A model generated the notes under the pieces. It was not told the origin of the DNA. It made no database searches and was given only the letters and a program-made list of their open reading frames with translations. A DNA stretch of 64,000 bases from Perognathus longimembris pacificus (Eukaryota > Chordata > Mammalia > Rodentia > Heteromyidae), in NCBI RefSeq assembly GCF_023159225.1, contig NC_063181.1, forward strand, positions 4,795,606 to 4,859,605. Direction: 5' to 3'. Both the position numbers and the translations under genes were made by a program. Each line of letters begins with the position of its first letter. The stretch's first letter is position 1. This document shows positions 40,134-52,765 of the stretch, piece after piece.

Positions 40134-41081
40134 AAAGGACCAACTTTACTTATTTTTGTTGTTCTGGATCTTGTGCCTGCGACCACTGAGTCACATCCCC
40201 AGCCTTCTAACTAAGTTCAATGCATAGTCTGAGAAAACCCCACTGTGCGTGAATCCCTGGCCTGACTGTTAGATGTTCTGGCTGAACCTGTGTGCCAGGC
40301 TCTATCCACGTGCTGAGCGGTTGGATCTTAGGGCAGAGACATTTCAGGACACATGGTGGTATGGGCCTTGCTGTGTCCAGAAGCTTCATTTGAGCTTTCA
40401 GGCTCTGATTGCACCTTTGTCCCTGTATCAGACATCTCTGTGGTGCTCCGGTCCTCCCACCTCATTTCTCCCAGGAGCCTTTGATCATTCTCTGCCCATC
40501 TGCTCTTGCCAGCTCAGCCTGGACTTTGACCAGCCTCACATGGGTATAATCTGATACTCACTCATACCCTGCTTTCTCTGGCCTTGCTCTGGGGTGCTCT
40601 CCCCTGGGTGAGTGCCTGCTCTCTCCAGCCATTCTAAGGTATGCTCCCTACCCTATCTGCTTGGAGTCCTGCCCCCTTCCCCCCCAGGGTTCTGTGCTGA
40701 GGCAGCCTCGTGGGTGCCTTGGTTTTGCAGATTGACTGGCCTAGTTGGTCCTACCTGCAATGACCTGCCAGGTCCCTTCACCTCCCAGTATGTGGCACTG
40801 ATAATAAAGACCCAAATGCAGAGATTAGGAAGAGGGTGGCTTGCTATTCCTAAAGTGGATTGAGTTTATCAGCCCCACAGCATTGGAAGGCTCTGAGCTA
40901 GAGTGGAGTTTAGTCATCTCTGTGGCCTGTGGGGTAAGAGAAGGCAGAAATTGGTTGAAGAGAAGTGGGGTGTAGATGGGGCATGCATTTTGGGTCTAGC
41001 TTTGTAAATCTGGAAGCTCACCTCGCCTCCCTGAGCTTCATCTGCCTTTTCATCTGCCTGAGTGAGTTCTTTCCCTACTAC
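40134..41081. other. Intron 2, unique sequence
   Basis: GC-moderate unique DNA; short frames without resemblance. A brief ID-like cactgagtcacatccccagcc occurs near 40183. Confidence 0.45.
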
Positions 41082-41093
41082 AAGAAAAAAGAT

Positions 41094-41303
41094 GGGCTGG
41101 GGATATGGCCTAGTGGCAAGAGTGCCTGCCTCGGATACACGAGGCCCTAGGTTTGATTCCCCAGCACCACATATACAGAAAACGGCCAGAAGCGGCGCTG
41201 TGGCTCAAGCGGCAGAGTGCTAGCCTTGAGCGGGAAGAAGCCAGGGACAGTGCTCAGTCCCTGAGTCCAAGGCCCAGGACTGGCCAAAAAAAAAAAAAAA
41301 GAA
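41094..41303 (+). mobile_element. ID-dimer SINE, young subfamily, with TSD
   Basis: Full sense copy with cctcggatacacgaggccc and agcggcgctgtggctcaag. The TSD aagaaaaaagat is perfect (41082-41093 and 41304-41315). Confidence 0.94.
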
Positions 41304-41315
41304 AAGAAAAAAGAT

Positions 41316-41855
41316 TGTGTCTGTGATTGTTTTCAGGCTTGTGAGTCTAGGTGGGTGCTGTGGACTGACCCACATTGTTGTAATCATTATCCTAACTTTA
41401 TTGGAGTTCGTGAGAGGTTCTGGGCCGTTTTCCTTACAGCCACACCACAAGGAGGCATGTCACAGGAAAACCCAGGCTGAAGGCCGCTGCATACTTACTT
41501 GAAGCAGCCGTAGCATTAGTCATCCAACCTGTTAGTGTTGATCAGAAACAAAGATAGCTGAAGGCATGCAGAAACTGCTTCCAGAGAGAAATTCTCAAGC
41601 ATATATGTTTGTTTTTTTTGTCTCTGTGAACGTTTTTGGTAGTCTAATAAAGCCATGGACCCCTTCTTAGGAGCAAACAGTTATAAAGCAGCCAGATGTA
41701 TACTGAGTTATTGTGATTAGAAATATTTTTAGAGATATGTTTATTGCTGTATGGACTAAAATGATCTAATGTTGGGATAATTACTGAAATTTCAAAACTT
41801 GTTTGAATGTAAATGATACTTTAAGATACTTGTAACAATTAGAATATGATATGAA
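41316..41855. other. Intron 2, unique sequence
   Basis: Nothing recognised. Confidence 0.4.
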
Positions 41856-42080
41856 GCTAGGCACTGGAGGCTCACGCCTGTAATCGTAGCTACCCAGGAA
41901 GCTGAGATCTAGGGATCGAAGTTCAAAGCCAGCCTGGGCAGGAAAGGCCATGAGACTCTTACTTCCAGTTAACCACCGGAAAAATGGAAGTGGCACTGTG
42001 ACTCAGGTGGTAGAGTGCTATCCTTGAGCTGAAGAGCTCAAGGACAGTGCCTAGGCCCAGAGTTCAAGCCCCATGACTGA
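41856..42080 (+). repeat. B1-dimer SINE
   Basis: Clean sense dimer: ggaggctcacgcctgtaatc, ggaaaggccatgagactctt, cagagttcaagccccatgac and an A tail. Confidence 0.9.
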
Positions 42081-42552
42081 CAAAAAAAAAAAAGAAAAAT
42101 AAAAAAAAAGATCTGAAAATACATGATTTTTATTGGTGACAATGTCATAGGCACTATAAATGCTGTAATTCATTATGACATACATAATGGATAGGATTAC
42201 AAAAATTTGAGGATACATTACTGAAAAATGGAAATGTAATTATATCAACTTTCCTATCAGTGTTCATAGGCTCTCTTGTTCATTCAGTGTGGGTAAAACA
42301 TCCTTACTGAAGAGTGTGTGATTGTGTTTCCATGTGCAGCTTAATCCTGGAGTTTGTATTTGTGATTAAGGTGAACTTGTTATCTGTAGGTGTGGATCAG
42401 AACTCATGTCTACATTTATAGCACATGTTTGGGGATAATTTTGTAGAATGATAAGATGTAGGTAAAACATACCAGCAGTGAGGATTTGGGGAAAGTCTCA
42501 CAGCGGAGAGCCTATGAAATGCTACGGGATTATGCTTCAGTAATTAAAAAAA
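42081..42552. other. Intron 2, unique sequence
   Basis: Nothing recognised. Confidence 0.4.
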
Positions 42553-42765
42553 TTTTTTTTCTTGGTCAGCTGTGGGGCATGAGTTCTGGGCTTGGGTGCT
42601 GTCTCTGAGCTTTTCAAGGATAGTGCTCTGCCACTTGAGCCACTTCTGGTTTTCTGGTGGTTAATTGGAGAGAGTGTCATGGCCTTTCCTGCCTGGGCTG
42701 GCTTTGAACCGTGATCCTCAGATCTCAGCCTCCTGGGTAGCTAGGATTACAGGCGTGAGCACTGT
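42553..42765 (-). repeat. B1-dimer SINE
   Basis: Antisense dimer with a shortened right monomer. Confidence 0.84.
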
Positions 42766-43359
42766 CATAGGGGGAGCTAGGCAAGTATGAGTGCCGTAGT
42801 GTCACATAGTGGGGCTGCTGGGAGAAGGGAGGTCAAGGAGACCACTACTGCTATTAGTTTTCTGTCAAGGTTAAAGGTGTCAGTAGAAACTGATGAGGGT
42901 GCTGTTCTCTGGGTTCAGAGGTGAAGCTGTTTCAGATAGAACAGCATGACCTTGGTGGTAGGAAGTGCAAAGGCAGAATGAGCCACATATCAACAATGAA
43001 TGGGTAGGGTATGAGGAGGTAGGGTGGGACACAGACAAATCCAGTCCCAGCTATGAGCACGTTACATGTATGAACTTAGCTAATCCTCCTGGCAGCCTTG
43101 TCATTATTTACCTTCTATTGCTGGAGAAGTGGGCACAAAGAGATTAAATAACTTGTTCAGAGTCAAACAAGGCCTGTCTGGCTCCATGGATCTCGACACC
43201 ATGCACTTAGTACAAGATTACACTGATGAAGTGTGGAGGACAGGCTAGGGAGGGCAGGACTGCCCCAGGGCAATGGGTCACAGAGGCTGCAAACTTGATA
43301 CCAGCCTGAGATGGTGCAGATGCCTTGAAGGCAGAGCAGCAAGAAGTGTGGGGAATTTT
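42766..43359. other. Intron 2, unique sequence
   Basis: Nothing recognised. Confidence 0.4.
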
Positions 43360-43505
43360 TCCAGCCCTGGCAGTAAAATCTGTGAGACTCTGATCTCCAG
43401 TTAACTAGCAAAATGCTGAAAGTGGAGCTGTGGCTCAGGTGATAGAGTACTAAGCAAAAGTGCTCAGGGACAATGCCCAAGCCCCAGTACCAGTACATTA
43501 AAAAA
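43360..43505 (+). repeat. B1-dimer SINE, 5'-truncated
   Basis: Linker (gtgagactctgatctccagt) and right monomer with an A tail. Confidence 0.8.
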
Positions 43506-44027
43506 AAGGAATAGTTACTTGGGACAGAAATTCGCATTAGTCACAGCCAGTGCTAACGCTGTCATCACGATAAGTCACCCAGCTGGACAAGTCACCCTGT
43601 GGTAGGGTTTCTAGACATGTGTTGTCCAGTGACTCCGCTTTGGTTCTGAGGTGTCTACACCACTTCACAGCAAAGGAAACCTTCCTAACGGGCTCATTTG
43701 CTAGCCCTCCGCTTTTGAGATCTCAGGGGTGAGCGGAGAGGTAAGCTGCAGGCCAAGGGCAGCCTCGCATTGCAGGCAGCATGTAGAGCTGCATTCCATG
43801 GATTCCAAAGGCGAATCCATCCGATCCGATCCGTCCACTGCAAAGGGCAGCTGCATCCCAGCAAGCCCTGATTTCCTAGGTGTGGGGAACCAGGCCCTGG
43901 CAGAACAGCAGCTCTCCCATGTGAGGGCCATGGCTTATACAGCCCCGGCGGGCAAGGAAAGGAGGAGAGCTCTGACATCACATGTGTACACTGACTGTTG
44001 TTGCTGTATTTGTCCCCTGTTCTCGGG
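43506..44027. other. Intron 2, unique sequence
   Basis: Unique. A 179-codon minus-strand frame (43694-44233) is mostly antisense SINE plus unique DNA and is not a gene. Confidence 0.45.
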
Positions 44028-44028
44028 C

Positions 44029-44232
44029 TGGGGATACGGCCTAGTGGCAAGAGTGCTTGCCTTGTATACATGAAGCCCTGGGTTCGATTCCCCAGCACCA
44101 CATATATAGAAAACAGCCAGAAGTGGCGCTGTGGCTCAAGTGGCAGAGTGCTAGCCTTGAGCAAAAAGAAGCCAGGGACAGTGCTCAGGCCCTGAGTCCA
44201 AGGCCCAGGACTGGCAAAAAAAAAAAACCCCA
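44029..44232 (+). repeat. ID-dimer SINE
   Basis: Full sense copy with an A tail ending accccaaaacaaaacaa. A ccctgttc duplication flanks it. Confidence 0.93.
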
Positions 44233-44654
44233 AAACAAAACAACCCTGTTCCCTTTTATTTCATCATTTGAATCAATTCTAAAGCAGTAGAATTTTCCGG
44301 TTAGGACTAAATCTTGAAGTTTTTACTCACATAATCTTTCAGAGAGGCTCTCCTCTCCATTCCCACAGGTCACCTTCATAGTTAAAAATTTCGCTTTTAT
44401 CTCGACAGACTAACGGTGTGACGTAAGCTGTGGTCTTTCCATAAGTAGCTTCCTTTCGAGGTCAGTTGTTAATTTCAGTTACCAAATTGTGGATTTCTAG
44501 CCTGGAAAACAGACGTAACTGTTTTATCTGTTCTTAATACTCATTCTTAAGAAAGCCTGTTAGTTGAGAGGCAAAACTCTTGCAAGCAGGAAAAAATTCA
44601 GGAAAACCGAATTATCTTTTCAAAAACCTGGCTCCTACTCTATACTATTTTTCC
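44233..44654. other. Intron 2, unique sequence
   Basis: Nothing recognised. Confidence 0.4.
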
Positions 44655-44880
44655 TGTTTTTCTGATTCTGGGGCTTGGACTCAGAGCCCCATGTTCTCGC
44701 TTGCCTTGTTTGTTCATAGTTCTGCTATTTGAGCCATACCTTCACTCCAGCGATATTGCTGGTTAATTGGAGATAGAGTTTTGTGGGTTATTCTCTCCAG
44801 GCTGGCTTTGAACCTCTCACTTCCAGGTCTCATCCTCCTAAGTAGCTAGGATTACAGATGTGAACACCAGCAGCTGGCTG
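44655..44880 (-). repeat. B1-dimer SINE
   Basis: Old antisense dimer; right monomer strongly diverged, left monomer clear (cctaagtagctaggattaca). Confidence 0.75.
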
Positions 44881-45742
44881 ACGAACGAAATTTATTATTT
44901 CGAAAGAAATAATTGACGAAAGAATTTTATTATTATCTTTCAGTTGTTGTACAAAGCAGTTTCAATTCAGCCTATCAATTTGTCTTGATCCCTGTCGCTC
45001 CTGTCAGCCTAAGAGACAGCACAAGCTAGGAACCCCTTCTAGAGTGCTGGAGGTTGGGCAGGTAGGAGGTGTCCTGTGGGGAGTAAAAAAGCATAGCTGA
45101 GCTTCCTCTGGGCTGGCGAAGAACTGGACCACATCTCAGTGATGCAGGCGGCTGAGTTGGAAGGACCACTGGAGCTCAGGGAGTTCGAGGCCAGTCTGGG
45201 CAACCCACCCAGCAAGTCCTTATTCACCCAGCTCCTGAGGCCAGCCGTCTGTGGACTGGAGTCAATACTTGCTAAATGAATGACTGAGAAGGAAAACAGG
45301 CTCATGGATTGAGAGACATTACACACATGAAAACCACATCTCAGGGAAGGGATAAACATAGCTGTGTCCACCAAACTAAGCAGTATTTCCCTGTGGGTAG
45401 TCAAGTAGATAGTTGGGAAATGCTTGAAAATTGAATTTCTGCTAAAAGAAGCCAAGCAAATTCTTGCTAAGCAATGGATTTGGGGAGTAATTATAGTAAC
45501 GAGCTTGAAATTTCAGTTTTTTTCAACCTGATAACTGACTTCAACCGCAGACAGTGTTGCATCATAAAACAAAGCCATACTAATGGTGACATAAAATGTT
45601 TATAAGCGTGTGTGAACGTTTGTGCACCAGGCATGTTAGATGCACCATTGCTTTTTCCTTGAAGTTTTCACTCTTTCCAACTTTAGTTTGAATTCTTGAC
45701 CTACCACTGCTTATATGAAGACAACATTTTAAACTTTTTTTT
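44881..45742. other. Intron 2, mostly unique
   Basis: Includes a small palindrome attatttc-gaaa-gaaataat (about 44893) and a faint B1-like piece near 45140-45210. Confidence 0.4.
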
Positions 45743-45891
45743 TTTTTTCTGGCCAGTCCTGGGACTTGGGACTCAGGGCCTGAGCACTGTCCCTGGCTTC
45801 TTTTTGCTCAAGGCTAGCACTCTACCTCTTGAGCCATAGTGCCACTTCTGGCTTTTTCTGTATATGTGGTACTGAGGAATCGAACCCAGAG
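45743..45891 (-). repeat. ID-dimer SINE, 5'-truncated
   Basis: Antisense right monomer and part of the left monomer, ending at ggaatcgaacccagag. Confidence 0.86.
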
Positions 45892-46011
45892 TTTGTTAAT
45901 TTCTCTCAGCAATAACTTTTCCCACGGAAATCCAGTCTAGTCAAGAAGAAATTCAGTCACATGAACCTAATTAAGACAATAACAAAATCCACTGAGTGCC
46001 AGTGAGTTCAT

Positions 46012-46250
46012 GACCGTCAGTGGCTCATGAGTGTAACCCCAGCTACTCAGGAGGCTGAAGTCTGAGGATCTCAGTTCAAAGCCAGCCTGGGCAAGAAAGT
46101 CCATGAGACTCTTACCTACAATTAACCACCAAAAAGCTGGAAATGGAGGGATGGCTCAAGTGGTAGAGTGCTAACCTTGTGCACAAAACCTCAAGGACAG
46201 TGTTCAGGCCCAGAGTTCAAGTCCTAGGACTGGCACAAAAAAAAAAAAAA
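46012..46250 (+). repeat. B1-dimer SINE
   Basis: Full sense dimer with an A tail. Confidence 0.87.
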
Positions 46251-46499
46251 GCCTTTCAGGAAAAATAGAGATTCATACAGTTAGAAACCACAAGTGAAGT
46301 GAGGCCCCACAAATGAATCAGTGTCTGACTGAATTTAAACTTTCTGATGATGCAAGTGACTAATGAATTAAAGCTCCTGTTGGGATGTGTGTCTGACAGA
46401 TGATAAAAGGGAGGTGATTCGCAAGTGATCACTTGAGTTAACTAGTGCTTGTGTTCTTTGAACTTTCCTCCAATAGTTGACAGTTTAAAACGATAGAAT

Positions 46500-46568
46500 T
46501 CATAGATCCTCAGATATCAGCCTCCTGAGTAGGTAGGATTACAGGCCTGAGCCACTGTGCTTGGCTAG
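46500..46568 (-). repeat. B1-dimer left monomer
   Basis: Antisense 7SL-like part only (cagcctcctgagtaggtagg). Confidence 0.72.
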
Positions 46569-46664
46569 TAGCCCAGGTTTTTTTTTTTTTTTGTCTATTT
46601 GTTCTTAACCAGTTGGGATTTGTGTGGGTAAAGATCCCAGTAGAAGAGAGTTGTCAGATTGATT

Positions 46665-46875
46665 TTTTTTTTTTTTTTTGCCAGTCCTGGGGCTTGGACT
46701 CTGGGCCTGAGCACTGTCCCTGGCTGCTTTTTGCTCAAGGCTAGCACTCTGCTCTGCCACTTGAGCCACAGCGCCACTTCTGGCCATTTTTTGTATATGT
46801 GGTGCTGGGGAATCGAACCCAGGGCCTCATGTATATGAGGCAGGCACTCTTGCCACTAGGCCATATCCCCAGCCC
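46665..46875 (-). repeat. ID-dimer SINE
   Basis: Full antisense copy with a ctctgctctgcc duplication in the right monomer. A cagattgat duplication flanks it. Confidence 0.92.
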
Positions 46876-46961
46876 CAGATTGATGTTTTGATTTCAAGAA
46901 GTTTCCCACCTCCAAGAGGTGGTCATAGTTTTTACTGCTTTGAGGGGGACTGGATCTATCT

Positions 46962-47152
46962 TTTTTTTTTTTTCTTCCCCATGACTGGGGCTTGAACTCA
47001 GGGCCTGGGCTTCTTTTGATCAAGGCTAGCACTCTACCACTTGGGCCATAGCACCACTTCGGCTTTTTCTGTTGACGTGGTACTGAGGAACCAAACACAG
47101 AGCTTCATGCATGCTAGGCAATTCTCTACCACTAAGCTACATTCTCAGCCCT
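46962..47152 (-). repeat. ID-dimer SINE
   Basis: Older antisense copy; ggggcttgaactcagggcc to cattctcagccc. Confidence 0.85.
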
Positions 47153-47638
47153 TCTATTCTTTTTAAATAACTTTCTGTTCTCAGTTCTTTTCCTTTGCCT
47201 TCTGGGAGGACTGTTAGTGTCATTTGTTTTTGTTTTTGTTTTTCCAAAAATAAATTTTATGGATATATTTTCCGTCTTGATGCCATATGCTTTGTTACAA
47301 ACATTTCCTGGTTTCATTTGATTTTTTTGCATTATTATTATTAATTTGGAAAGGAGGAATGGTGGTAAAATTTCATTCTGTGATTGAGAGTAACATAAGG
47401 ATGTTTAAGAAAGATCTAAGTAGTGAAAAAGCAATTATGATGAGAAGTGAGAAATGAATAGGAGTTACCCCAAGAGTTAGAAAGAAAATCATGCTTGAAA
47501 GCTCTAAGACTAATCAGAGGGTACCACTGGACCAGTTAGAAAAAGACCTTTGTGGGGTAAAGAAATCCTGGTACATAGCATAGCTGGAACTGTAGACAGG
47601 TGCCAGGCCACCTAAAGAACTTAAAAAGTATGTGCCAG
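47153..47638. other. Intron 2, unique sequence
   Basis: Contains a short (TTTTTG)n run near 47227. Confidence 0.4.
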
Positions 47639-47826
47639 GGGCTGGGAATGGGACTTAGTGGTAGAGTGCTTGCCTAGCATGCATGAAGCCCCAGGTTTGA
47701 TTCCTCAGTACCACATACACAGAAAAAGCTGGAAGTGGTGCTGTGGCTCAAGTGGTAGAGTGCTAGCCTTGAGCAAAAAGAAGCCAGGGACAGTGCTCAG
47801 GCCCTGAGTCCAAGCCCCAGGACTGT
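47639..47826 (+). repeat. ID-dimer SINE lacking an A tail
   Basis: Sense dimer of an older subtype (gggactTAGtggtagagtgc) ending ccccaggactgtgccc. Confidence 0.87.
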
Positions 47827-49334
47827 GCCCACCAAGCACAAAGCCTTGTGGTGACTCAAATGAATGAAGCCCAGTGTCGTTCAGAAGCTCACTGTCTGGC
47901 TCAACTGGTACTGGTCAGAAAGGTTTTTGTCATGAGACAGTGATGGATCCTGCATATGCAATAGAAGTAGTTTGGGTTATTGTAGGAATTGGGGAAAGAC
48001 TTTCTTTTCACTAGGGTTCTTAAGGAAGAATGCTTGAAAGAAGTTAAAAATATCACCGAGATTTTTCTCTTAAGTGCAAGGGCTTGAGTAAGCAGAGTGG
48101 TTAGAGGGCCTAGTGTTGTCCAAGTGTGTGTGTGGGATACAGGATGTGACGAGGTAGCCGGTGGAGGACTCTCCTGTGGGTATCACAGGGAGATGATGCT
48201 CTAGCTGTAATTTGCATACCCTGATCCTCCACTGGTTTCCAGGAACTTTGTAGTAGACTCATGGAATACTTACTGCTTTTTAAAAAATTATTACTGTAGA
48301 TAAGAGGAGCTGTTCAAGTAATCCAAGACAGATTCTCATTCTTACGGGTTGTCTTCAGCAGTTGCTTTTCTGCTGTCCTTAGATAGTTCCACTGATGGAG
48401 ACCAGGGTTCAAAACACTGCCATATCTACATTAAAGAGGTATCCCACTTCTAGTAGCTTTCCCCAGTAGATCCTGCAAGATTCTAGTGGTTTGGTTTATT
48501 CTCTGACTGGTAGAATTGTCAGATTCCTTTATCTCCTGAACCCTGTTCTCCAGACATACCCTACATTATCCATGATGCTGTCAAAAATTATTCTTTAAAA
48601 TTGAATGGAGTATTTGAGATGTTGAGGGGAAAGTGGGTCAGATTTTTAGTGATCTGTACTTCTTTAGTGTTGGCTATATAAGGAAAGGTAGAGAAGTGTC
48701 CTCAGCCAGTCTAGTTGGGGTATTGATTTTTAGTCAGCCCAGCTTCATTCCTGATGTGCAAAGTGACAGGAAAAAGAATGACCATCACACAGTTGTTTGG
48801 TTCCTGGTACTGCCAGCTAAGTCCCAAAGAGCAACAATGTCATTACGTAGTATGGCTGTGTTAGAAGAAGCTCTTTGTAATCCGTACCAGAGTGGCTCTC
48901 AGTGAGATGTTTCAAAACAGATTCCTAATCTGTCTCATTGTGAGGGTTCCAACTTAAACTTTAGAATTGAAAGAGGTAATGGTACTTGGATTTAATGTTT
49001 GGTTTTGGTAAATTAACGGCAGTCATTGATCAACCTGTTGGCATTTTTATATTTTATACATGAATAATACTATACAGTCTAATTTTAGATTCAACAATTT
49101 TAATTTTGTAATGTTAGAAGTATTAGTAAAAATTTACAAAGATCACCAACAATTTGAAATTTCTTATATTTTGGCTTCTTAATCATTAGTATTATTTGAC
49201 TATTTTTATGATGTGACTTATTATTTAAATGAGACATAAGGACAGGTCCCTCAGGCCAATAAAAAGGAATAAAGAGAAAGTAGCTTATTTATAGGTAAGA
49301 GTTTTAATCTGTAACATGCATCCTTACAATGGGT
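47827..49334. other. Intron 2, long unique stretch
   Basis: About 1.5 kb with no recognised repeat or exon. Confidence 0.45.
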
Positions 49335-49415
49335 GAGGATTGGGGATAGAACTTAGGGCCTTGTACCTGCTAGGCAAGAGCTTTACCACTGAGTTGTTTC
49401 TTAGCTGTAGCCCTA
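49335..49415 (-). repeat. ID-type SINE monomer
   Basis: Antisense: ggggatagaacttagggcc, tttaccactgagttgtttc. Confidence 0.62.
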
Positions 49416-51345
49416 CCATTTGTATTTCCCATCCTCTTCCACAAATACACCTCTGTCCCTGTTGATCTGTCTGGACCGATGCTATTTACATTTCCAGTAA
49501 TGAGACCATCTCTATTTGAGAGCTAGTGGTCTCTGCAGGAAAGAATCATAACTGGACGCTGAAGTTAATGTGTGAAAGCATGACAGAACACAGGCTATTT
49601 ATATGGTCTCAAAGTCTTTCCTCATAAAATACATACCAATTACAAAGGGGAAACCAGTGAAGTTACAGCAGGGAAACCTAGTAGTAGATGCCTCTGACCA
49701 GCTGATCAGAATTGGCCTGGTTTGTTACAAGATGGGGAAGGACATCATAGCCTCCTGGTTGAATGCACCCAGAAGGGCTTGCCATTACGGGTATTCTGCT
49801 TGCCAGAATACAGAACCTGTTGTAGGCACAAGAAGCACTCGGCAACCTACACCAAGGAATAGTCTACAGAATAGTGGTGTGTGGGGGGGTATTGTACCCC
49901 GAGTATCTATCTACCAGGGCAAACAGAGTCTGGATTAGGGAAGGTAAGACAGCTACATGCAGCATGTACCTAGGCTAGAAAAAGGACAACAGTGGGAGGA
50001 GATATCAAATTTTTGATAAAGTTGAATATCAATTACTTAATAAATTATGTGTTGATAGCTAATTTCCAGATGTTGGAAATTGTCACTGTGGTTGAGAAGT
50101 CATTAACATTTTACAGGACTTTTTTTTTACACTGCTTTTTTAGCTTTTGTAAGTCAGAAAGTATTTCGAAATGAAGTTAAGCAACAGCAAAATTAATTCA
50201 GCCCAGCTGAGAAATAAAGGCTTGTACTTTTTGTGACATTTCTTTTGACTGGACAGCAGCTGGTTTTTGTTGCTTTCTAAATCTCCACAGTGACCCGGGT
50301 AGCCAAGGTTTCCAAATAAGGGATCTTGGAATTGGTGAGGCATGGCTGGGCTGAATGGCAACTATCCTTTGACAGGGTTTTGTTTAATTAATCAATTTAC
50401 TTATTTTTTTGTACAGAGCTGTAATTACATCTCCAGGTGTCCTCTGGCTGTACAGGTTATTTGAGCTTTACTGTTGTAGCTACCAGAATCTAGCTGGAAA
50501 CTTAGCTCTGTAATTAATTTACTGATTTGTTTTTATTATACTATTCTGAATTCAGGTGAGTCCCATATTTTATTGAAGTATGTATTTATTGGTTTTTAAA
50601 TTTTAAAACATTTAAACTTGAAGTAACATACTCAGTAACTTTTTTTGTTCTCAGGAGAGATAATGTGGAGTTTTCATATGCATAGTGAATAGTAAACTAA
50701 GTACCAACGGGTAACTTGTGTTGGGTAATAATTAGAATGGAGGAAATTAATACATTGGGAGATGTTAGTGTTAACAGAAGTGATTGTTAATGTGTGACTC
50801 ATGGTTCTTAAGTTCAGGCTGTTTTGACCAGAGTAGAAAGGGGAAAGGCCATGGATTTGGGAATCAGAAGACCTTGTTTTGTACCCAAGATCCATGACTG
50901 TGTGCTGGACGTCTTTTAGCTTTTCTGAGCTTAAAGTTTCTTGACAGTGAAGCTACTCAAAACAGCATTTTGAAGAGTTTCTGGGGCATGGAAGGAAGTA
51001 GTGCACTATGTGCCTGGCCTCTCACCTGCATTTCACACTCGCTGCTTTCATCGCCTGTAGCTAGGTCTTGGATGAAGCTGTGTGTAATTGAGGAGTGGGT
51101 GCTTCTCTTTTTGTGAAGATCTGTAAAGCCATGACAGCACACGTGGGTCACCTGCACCACAAATCACTAGTCTTCCTCTCAGGAAGTTTTTCCATACCTC
51201 ATATTCCAAAGAAATTATTTTCTCTTATGCCATATTGGGTGTTACTCCAAACTCTTAGCGGACATCCGTGGCCATTTGCTGGTGTTTCCAGGGTGTTTTA
51301 GGGTTCTTATCTAAAATCATTTGGTACAAATTATTAATGTTGTAG
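49416..51345. other. Intron 2, long unique stretch
   Basis: About 1.9 kb, AT-rich. A 111-codon frame at 49603-49938 is the longest here; I do not recognise it and see no splice context. Confidence 0.45.
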
Positions 51346-51530
51346 GCTGGGAAGTGGCTTAGTGGTAGAGTGCATGCATGAAGCTCTAGGTACGATTCCT
51401 CGGTACCACATACGCAGAAAAAACCAGAAGTGGCGCTGTGGCTCAAGTGGTAGAGCACTAGCCTTGAGCAAAAAGAAGTTCAGAGACAGTGCTCAGGCCC
51501 TGAGTTCAAGCCCTAGGACTGGCAAAACAA
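51346..51530 (+). repeat. ID-dimer SINE
   Basis: Sense dimer with a small deletion in the left monomer (gtgcatgcatgaagctctagg). Confidence 0.87.
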
Positions 51531-51647
51531 CAAAAAACAAAGAAACCAAATTAGCGTTGTTTCCTTTGGAGGAAAATTTTACATGACAAAGGGACAAGAA
51601 GATATACAGATGGTTGAAAGCAGACATTGTCATGTACAGTTTACTTT

Positions 51648-51766
51648 TTTTTATGTTTCATGGAGACAAGGTCTCCTTATGCAGTCCAGACTGACCTTGA
51701 ACTCATGGTCCTCCTGCTTTAGCCTCGTGAGTGCTGGGATCACAAGTGTGTGCCACCTCAGCCAGC
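51648..51766 (-). repeat. B1 monomer SINE
   Basis: Antisense: gagacaaggtctccttatgc, ctgaccttgaactcatggtc. Confidence 0.78.
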
Positions 51767-52213
51767 TTTATTCTGGCATTGACTGGCTTTGGCGCCAGGC
51801 TGTTCTGTGAATGAATCCCTATGCCTTTAGGAATTCGGCACTCTGAAGCCTTGAGGAAGCCTGGAGAGGGGGTAGCCCGGAGAGAGGAAGGCAGTGGTAG
51901 CTGTTAACAATGGGAGACTTGGGGGTGAAAGGTCCATGGGAGTTCTTTGTACTTTCTCACAACTTGGATATGCACATGATGCTTTTGTTCTTGTACTCTG
52001 GGAAGGTGTAAGCCACTGGCAGTTTGGGGGTTAAAGTGACTGGGCAAGTGTAGAGGAGTATTAACTCAAGACATTAGCTTTTCTTTTGATGCACCCTTTG
52101 TTCTTTAGGTCAGAGTCACTTCTTGTAGAAAGTTCTGTATTGATAAGAGAGTAAGCTGCTGCTGTGGTAAAGTAGGGAAAAGTACTTGAAGTTGGATAAG
52201 AAGTAAAGGTTTT
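51767..52213. other. Intron 2, unique sequence
   Basis: Nothing recognised. Confidence 0.4.
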
Positions 52214-52334
52214 TGGGAGTGTTATGACAGGGTCTCACTGTGTAGTCTAGGCTGGCCTTGAACTCTGGATTGTGCTGCCTCATTCTCCTGAGTGCTAGGA
52301 CTATTGTATAGGTGTGTGCTACCATGCTGAGCTC
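52214..52334 (-). repeat. B1 monomer SINE
   Basis: Antisense: acagggtctcactgtgtagt, ctaggctggccttgaactct. Confidence 0.8.
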
Positions 52335-52760
52335 AGATTTTTTTTAATTGTCTTGTATTAGTTATACTTGGGGGAGGGGGATTCTTCACTACATTTCCAC
52401 ATGTTCACACTGTATTGGAGTCTTGCTCTTCACACCCCTTGCCCTCCTCTCTTGAGAAGCTAGCATATCCAGCAGGTTTCCTGGTTTCATTTTCATAGAT
52501 GCAAATAATCAGTTTCAACAGTGTTCAACCTCTTTGCCCTCTGTTCCAGCACACCTCCTCCTGCTAGCCCCATTAGTACTCACCACCCAGAGCCTGCTTC
52601 TCTTCCCTACCTCCTGTTGACCATCAACTCTTGGTGGTTTTCTCTGTGCTGCTCTCATAAGGACTTTCAATGCGTTATGCAGTTTTTCTCCCTCTCCCGC
52701 CCTCCCCCATTCTTTCCTGTCCTTCCTCCCCTGAAGAGTCTCAGAAGATCTTTTTATTTT
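52335..52760 (-). repeat. Old L1 3'-end-like sequence
   Basis: The text cttgtattagttatacttgg, cacatgttcacactgtattg followed by a C/T-rich part resembles the start of 58135-58640. Family inferred. Confidence 0.45.
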
Positions 52761-52765
52761 ATTTA

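Noticed and set aside
43694..44233. 179-codon minus-strand frame
   Set aside because: Half of it is an antisense ID-dimer SINE, whose peptide (FFASPGPWTQGLSTVPGFF) recurs at many SINE copies in the window.
49603..49938. 111-codon plus-strand frame in intron 2
   Set aside because: It looks less biased than most, but I recognise no family, and no splice signals or KIF13B phase would use it.
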